Notes under the pieces: generated by a model | Told to the model about the DNA's origin: nothing | Database searches by the model: none | Seen by the model: the letters and a program-made list of their open reading frames with translations, nothing else | Shown: positions 61,630 to 64,000 of the stretch, piece by piece | How positions within the stretch are numbered: the first letter of the stretch is position 1 | Layout of the letters: every line of letters starts with the position of its first letter | Program-made: the position numbers and the translations under genes | Assembly (NCBI GenBank): GCA_902527105.1 | Contig: CABZNT010000004.1 | Location: 62,001-126,000, forward strand | From: an uncultured Prochlorococcus sp. | GTDB taxonomy: Bacteria > Cyanobacteriota > Cyanobacteriia > PCC-6307 > Cyanobiaceae | Length of the DNA stretch: 64,000 bases | Reading direction: 5' to 3'

Positions 61630-61800
61630 ATGAATAAACCATATTCTTTTAGTATCGATCAAATGAACGGGATAGTTGAGGATACATATACCAAGATAAT
61701 AAATGAATGTGAAAATTTAAAAAAAATTACTAATTGTCCAAATGAGCAAGTAGTAGCACTGTTAAGTGTAATTGCTTCAAATTACGCTACTACATCATAA
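61630..61800 (+). CDS. 56-aa soluble microprotein
   Basis: ATG 61630 is preferred over the upstream in-frame start at 61546 because the preceding residues look non-coding and overlap the previous gene. MNKPYSFSIDQMNGIVEDTY..., helical, with Cys pair (ECENLKKITNC). Unknown. Confidence 0.5.
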   Translation: MNKPYSFSIDQMNGIVEDTYTKIINECENLKKITNCPNEQVVALLSVIASNYATTS

Positions 61801-61816
61801 AAATACGAAAATTAAG

Positions 61817-62212
61817 ATGATAAGTTATTTTACTTGGAGCGAATTTGATAAGAGCGTAGAACAAATAGCTAATAAATGTAGGTTTAAGGAATTTTCTGGA
61901 ATATATGGAGTTCCTCGTGGCGGATTATGTCTTGCTGTAGCACTAAGCCATAAATTAAAAGTTGAATTAATTTCAGAACCATTAAAGAATTCACTAATAG
62001 TAGATGATGTTTATGAAACAGGCATTACATTGACGACCTTCAAGAATATTGAAGGAGCAATGTTTTTTGTATTATTTAGTAAAATCAATCCTACATGGTG
62101 GAATACAGTACATGTGACAAAAAAAAGTCAATGGATTGTTTTCCCTTGGGAAAATACTTTAAATTCAAAAAGTGACCGCGAAAATTACATCAAAAAAAGA
62201 GGTTTAAGTTGA
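61817..62212 (+). CDS. Phosphoribosyltransferase-fold protein, compact
   Basis: 131 aa. IYGVPRGGLCLAVALSHKL (PRTase hood/first strand) and LIVDDVYETGITL (PRPP-binding loop, VDDVxxTGxT) are clear. The protein is shorter than standard xanthine/hypoxanthine PRTases and ends in a short WWNTVHVTKKSQWIVFPWE segment like XGPRT C termini. Start ATG 61817 rather than the upstream 61772. The stop overlaps the TTG start of the next gene (TTGA). Substrate base unknown. Confidence 0.8.
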   Translation: MISYFTWSEFDKSVEQIANKCRFKEFSGIYGVPRGGLCLAVALSHKLKVELISEPLKNSLIVDDVYETGITLTTFKNIEGAMFFVLFSKINPTWWNTVHVTKKSQWIVFPWENTLNSKSDRENYIKKRGLS

Positions 62213-62667
62213 GAAAGAAATTGTATTTAGCTAATCCATATGGATTTTCAAAACAAACTAAAACCCTCTTACATGAATTTATTGAAATCTTCAATGATTT
62301 AAATGTAGAAGTATATGAACCTTTTGAGAGAGCAAAACCATTTACGCAACAAAAAAGTCAATGGGCATATGAAGTTGCAAATAGTAATTTCCATGATTTA
62401 AAAGAATGTGATTGTATTTTTGCGATTGTCAATGGAAATCCTCCAGATGAAGGGGTTATGATTGAATTGGGTATCGCAATTGCTTTAAAAAAGGAAATCT
62501 TTTTATTCAGGGATGATTTTAGAAATTGTTCTGATAGTGATCAATATCCACTAAATCTAATGTTATTTCTTGGCCTGCCTAAAGATAATTGGGAAAAATA
62601 TTATTTTGAATCATTACAAGACATAAAAAGTAATAAAAAAAGATTTATGGAGTGGGCAAAAAATTAG
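62209..62667 (+). CDS. Nucleoside 2-deoxyribosyltransferase-like protein
   Basis: 152 aa from TTG overlapping the PRTase stop. YLANPYGFSKQTK resembles the NDT N-terminal strand (aLAgPf). NGNPPDEGVMIELGIAIAL contains the D-x-G-x-x-x-E-x-G motif with the likely nucleophile Glu. KKEIFLFRDD follows as in the family. NDT enzymes cleave or exchange N-glycosidic bonds of (deoxy)nucleosides. With a PRTase this suggests base salvage or removal of an odd nucleotide. Confidence 0.8.
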   Translation: MRKKLYLANPYGFSKQTKTLLHEFIEIFNDLNVEVYEPFERAKPFTQQKSQWAYEVANSNFHDLKECDCIFAIVNGNPPDEGVMIELGIAIALKKEIFLFRDDFRNCSDSDQYPLNLMLFLGLPKDNWEKYYFESLQDIKSNKKRFMEWAKN

Positions 62668-62752
62668 CCAAATAAACCATTAACCGCCAATTAGATGTTT
62701 TGAGTTTAAATATATCTGTTAAGGTGCTAGAATAATATTTATTTAGAAAATT

Positions 62753-62929
62753 TTGACACAGGTTACAGTTGGAGAGAACGAGGGAATTGAGTCAGCCCTT
62801 AGAAGATTTAAAAGACAAGTATCTAAGTCGGGAATCTTTGCAGATTTAAAAAGACTTAGACATCACGAAACTCCTATTGAGAAATATAAAAGAAAGTTGC
62901 AACAAAGAAGAAAAGCAAGAAGAAGATAG
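62753..62929 (+). CDS. rpsU: 30S ribosomal protein S21
   Basis: 58 aa from a TTG start. '[21 protein letters not shown]' and the C-terminal [11 protein letters not shown] are the S21 hallmarks. S21 binds near the 3' end of 16S rRNA. TTG is unusual for a ribosomal protein but no ATG is available in frame. Confidence 0.93.
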
Positions 62930-63008
62930 TCTGCTACAGCTTATAAATTTTTTGATTATCAGTTGATATTACAAATTATTTTAAAAAGGTTTAAAAATAA
63001 AATTTTAA

Positions 63009-63314
63009 CTACTTAAGCTTTTTAAGCTTCTTAACAAGATTTATTCCAACTCCGGACACAGCAAGAAGATCTTTTTCATCTGCAGCGATAACTGCCTTTG
63101 TTGTTTTAAATCCAGCCTCATACAAAGCTTTTGCGCTTTTTGCTCCAACACCTGGAAGTGTAGTCAAAGTTTCAATATTTTTCTTAGAATTTACCGCTTT
63201 GGTTTTTGTTTTTGCAGACTTTACTGCTTTTTTTTCTTTCTTTAAAGGAGTTTCAGAAGTTACTGCACTTTTAAATAAAATTGACTTTAGTTTGCTGAGA
63301 AATTTAGAAATCAT
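63009..63314 (-). CDS. Helix-hairpin-helix protein with Lys-rich linker
   Basis: 101 aa. A basic N half (~20-48, Lys/Ala/Val-rich, histone-tail-like) leads to a double HhH: TLTTLPGVGAKSAKALYEAG and LLAVSGVGINLVKKL, both with the GVG turn that contacts DNA backbone. Probably a small DNA-binding protein; no nuclease residues seen. Confidence 0.75.
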   Translation of the reverse strand: MISKFLSKLKSILFKSAVTSETPLKKEKKAVKSAKTKTKAVNSKKNIETLTTLPGVGAKSAKALYEAGFKTTKAVIAADEKDLLAVSGVGINLVKKLKKLK

Positions 63315-63447
63315 TGCAATATATAAGTAATAAAATTAGCTATTCAGTTTAATATTATCAAATTCCAGTGGAATTAATTACAAGATAAAAACTAACTGCA
63401 TAGAAATAATTTATTTACAATTATATAAAGACACACATTTAATATTT

Positions 63448-63579
63448 ATGCAAGCTTACGAGCCATTGCAAGGTATTATAAATTATTTTAAAAACTTAAA
63501 AAAATTTAAAATGAATATTCAAAATTTAAAGGTATTTATTAATAGTAAAGTTAAAATCTTATTAAAGAACAGATCATAA
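63448..63579 (+). CDS. Putative 43-aa basic microprotein
   Basis: ATG 63448, TAA 63577-63579, 2 bp before the kinase start. MQAYEPLQGIINYFKNLKKF... with many Lys. Could be a leader ORF; tentative. Confidence 0.35.
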   Translation: MQAYEPLQGIINYFKNLKKFKMNIQNLKVFINSKVKILLKNRS

Positions 63580-63581
63580 AA

Positions 63582-64000
63582 ATGAAGCTTATTTTTATAA
63601 GTGGACCTTCCGGAAGCGGGAAAACAACTTTATCTAATCAAATAATAAAAAAAAATAAAAATGGTGTTGTGTTAAGTACCGACAATTACTATAAGACAGG
63701 TTTAATAAGTAAATTACTACCAAAATTTATAGAAGGGTTTTTTGATAGAAGTATTAGTTTTAATAACAAACTATTCAAAAAAGATTTTGATTTCATTTAT
63801 AAGAATGGAATTTCAATCTGTGATCGTTGTTATAATTTCGAAAAGAAAACAATTCAAAATATCTTAAACGAAACAAATAATATTAGTTTTTTAATAGTTG
63901 AGGGTATATTTGCTAAAGAATTCTCAAACACTTTAAATAATAAGGATTATATTTTTTTAGAAATAAAAACTAAAAAAAATGAGTGCATGAAAAGAGTTGT
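63582..64000 (+). CDS. Uridine-kinase-like P-loop kinase, 5' part
   Basis: The reading frame is open to the window end (139 codons seen). Walker A GPSGSGKTT at residues ~7-15, STDNYYKTG (the 'DxxYY' substrate motif of uridine/PRK kinases) and LIVEGIFA (Walker B-like VEG) are in place. The family phosphorylates uridine, cytidine or related sugars; the exact substrate is open. Given the nearby NDT/PRTase pair, a nucleoside role is attractive but unproven. Confidence 0.75.
   Translation, partial: MKLIFISGPSGSGKTTLSNQIIKKNKNGVVLSTDNYYKTGLISKLLPKFIEGFFDRSISFNNKLFKKDFDFIYKNGISICDRCYNFEKKTIQNILNETNNISFLIVEGIFAKEFSNTLNNKDYIFLEIKTKKNECMKRV

Overview
The window looks like chromosomal DNA from a high-light-adapted Prochlorococcus (marine picocyanobacterium). 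The DNA is very AT-rich. Genes are short and tightly packed, with many 1-20 bp overlaps. Cyanobacterial photosynthesis genes are present (chlH, acsF, psb30, ycf20), as are cyanobacteria-specific families (DUF3318, DUF2996, DUF3038/DUF4335, CGLD27, CCB), and there is a cluster of very short high-light-inducible (hli) genes. Strain and clade cannot be fixed from the sequence alone.

Layout. 0-6.3 kb: core genes (rpsR end, RNase II-type gene, metG, lptC-like, complex C assembly factor, cobU, trmL, tRNA-CAU, clpS). 6.3-10.1 kb: an accessory-looking stretch of tiny ORFs, many with one membrane helix, plus a ribbon-helix-helix-like regulator flanked by AGTGTnACACT palindromes. 10.2-47.1 kb: dense core (peroxiredoxin, an FtsH homologue without its zinc ligands, rpmF, ycf20, psb30, a split GDT1/UPF0016 transporter pair, an RNase R-like protein with a degenerate RNB domain, acsF, tldD/tldE, fmt, terC, mfd, DUF4335/DUF3038, dapB, chlH, folP, tpiA, an ABC exporter, carB, rsfS, asparaginase).

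47.15-53.65 kb: a genomic island. It starts in an intact initiator tRNA-Met and ends at a duplicated, decayed copy of that tRNA's 3' half plus its terminator. It holds five hli genes, about fifteen other microproteins, a frameshifted NTF2-like gene, four dispersed copies of TTAGATCGACT, GTGTAACA repeats near the right end, and a candidate small RNA. No integrase is visible, so it is probably a tRNA-targeted element reduced to cargo, comparable in position to the tycheposons of Prochlorococcus.

53.6-64 kb: mixed core and accessory DNA. It includes a DUF2862 protein, a three-gene ABC-2 exporter, a second candidate small RNA of the same type as the island one, a TauE/SafE permease, an HNH protein, a phosphoribosyltransferase/2-deoxyribosyltransferase pair, rpsU, a helix-hairpin-helix protein and the start of a P-loop kinase.

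The most unusual items are the compact hli/microprotein operon and its repeats, the two enzyme homologues without catalytic residues (FtsH-like and RNase R-like), a DUF3038 gene that seems to lack any AUG/GUG/UUG start at its true N terminus, and the CCCCATCACC-terminator small-RNA candidates.
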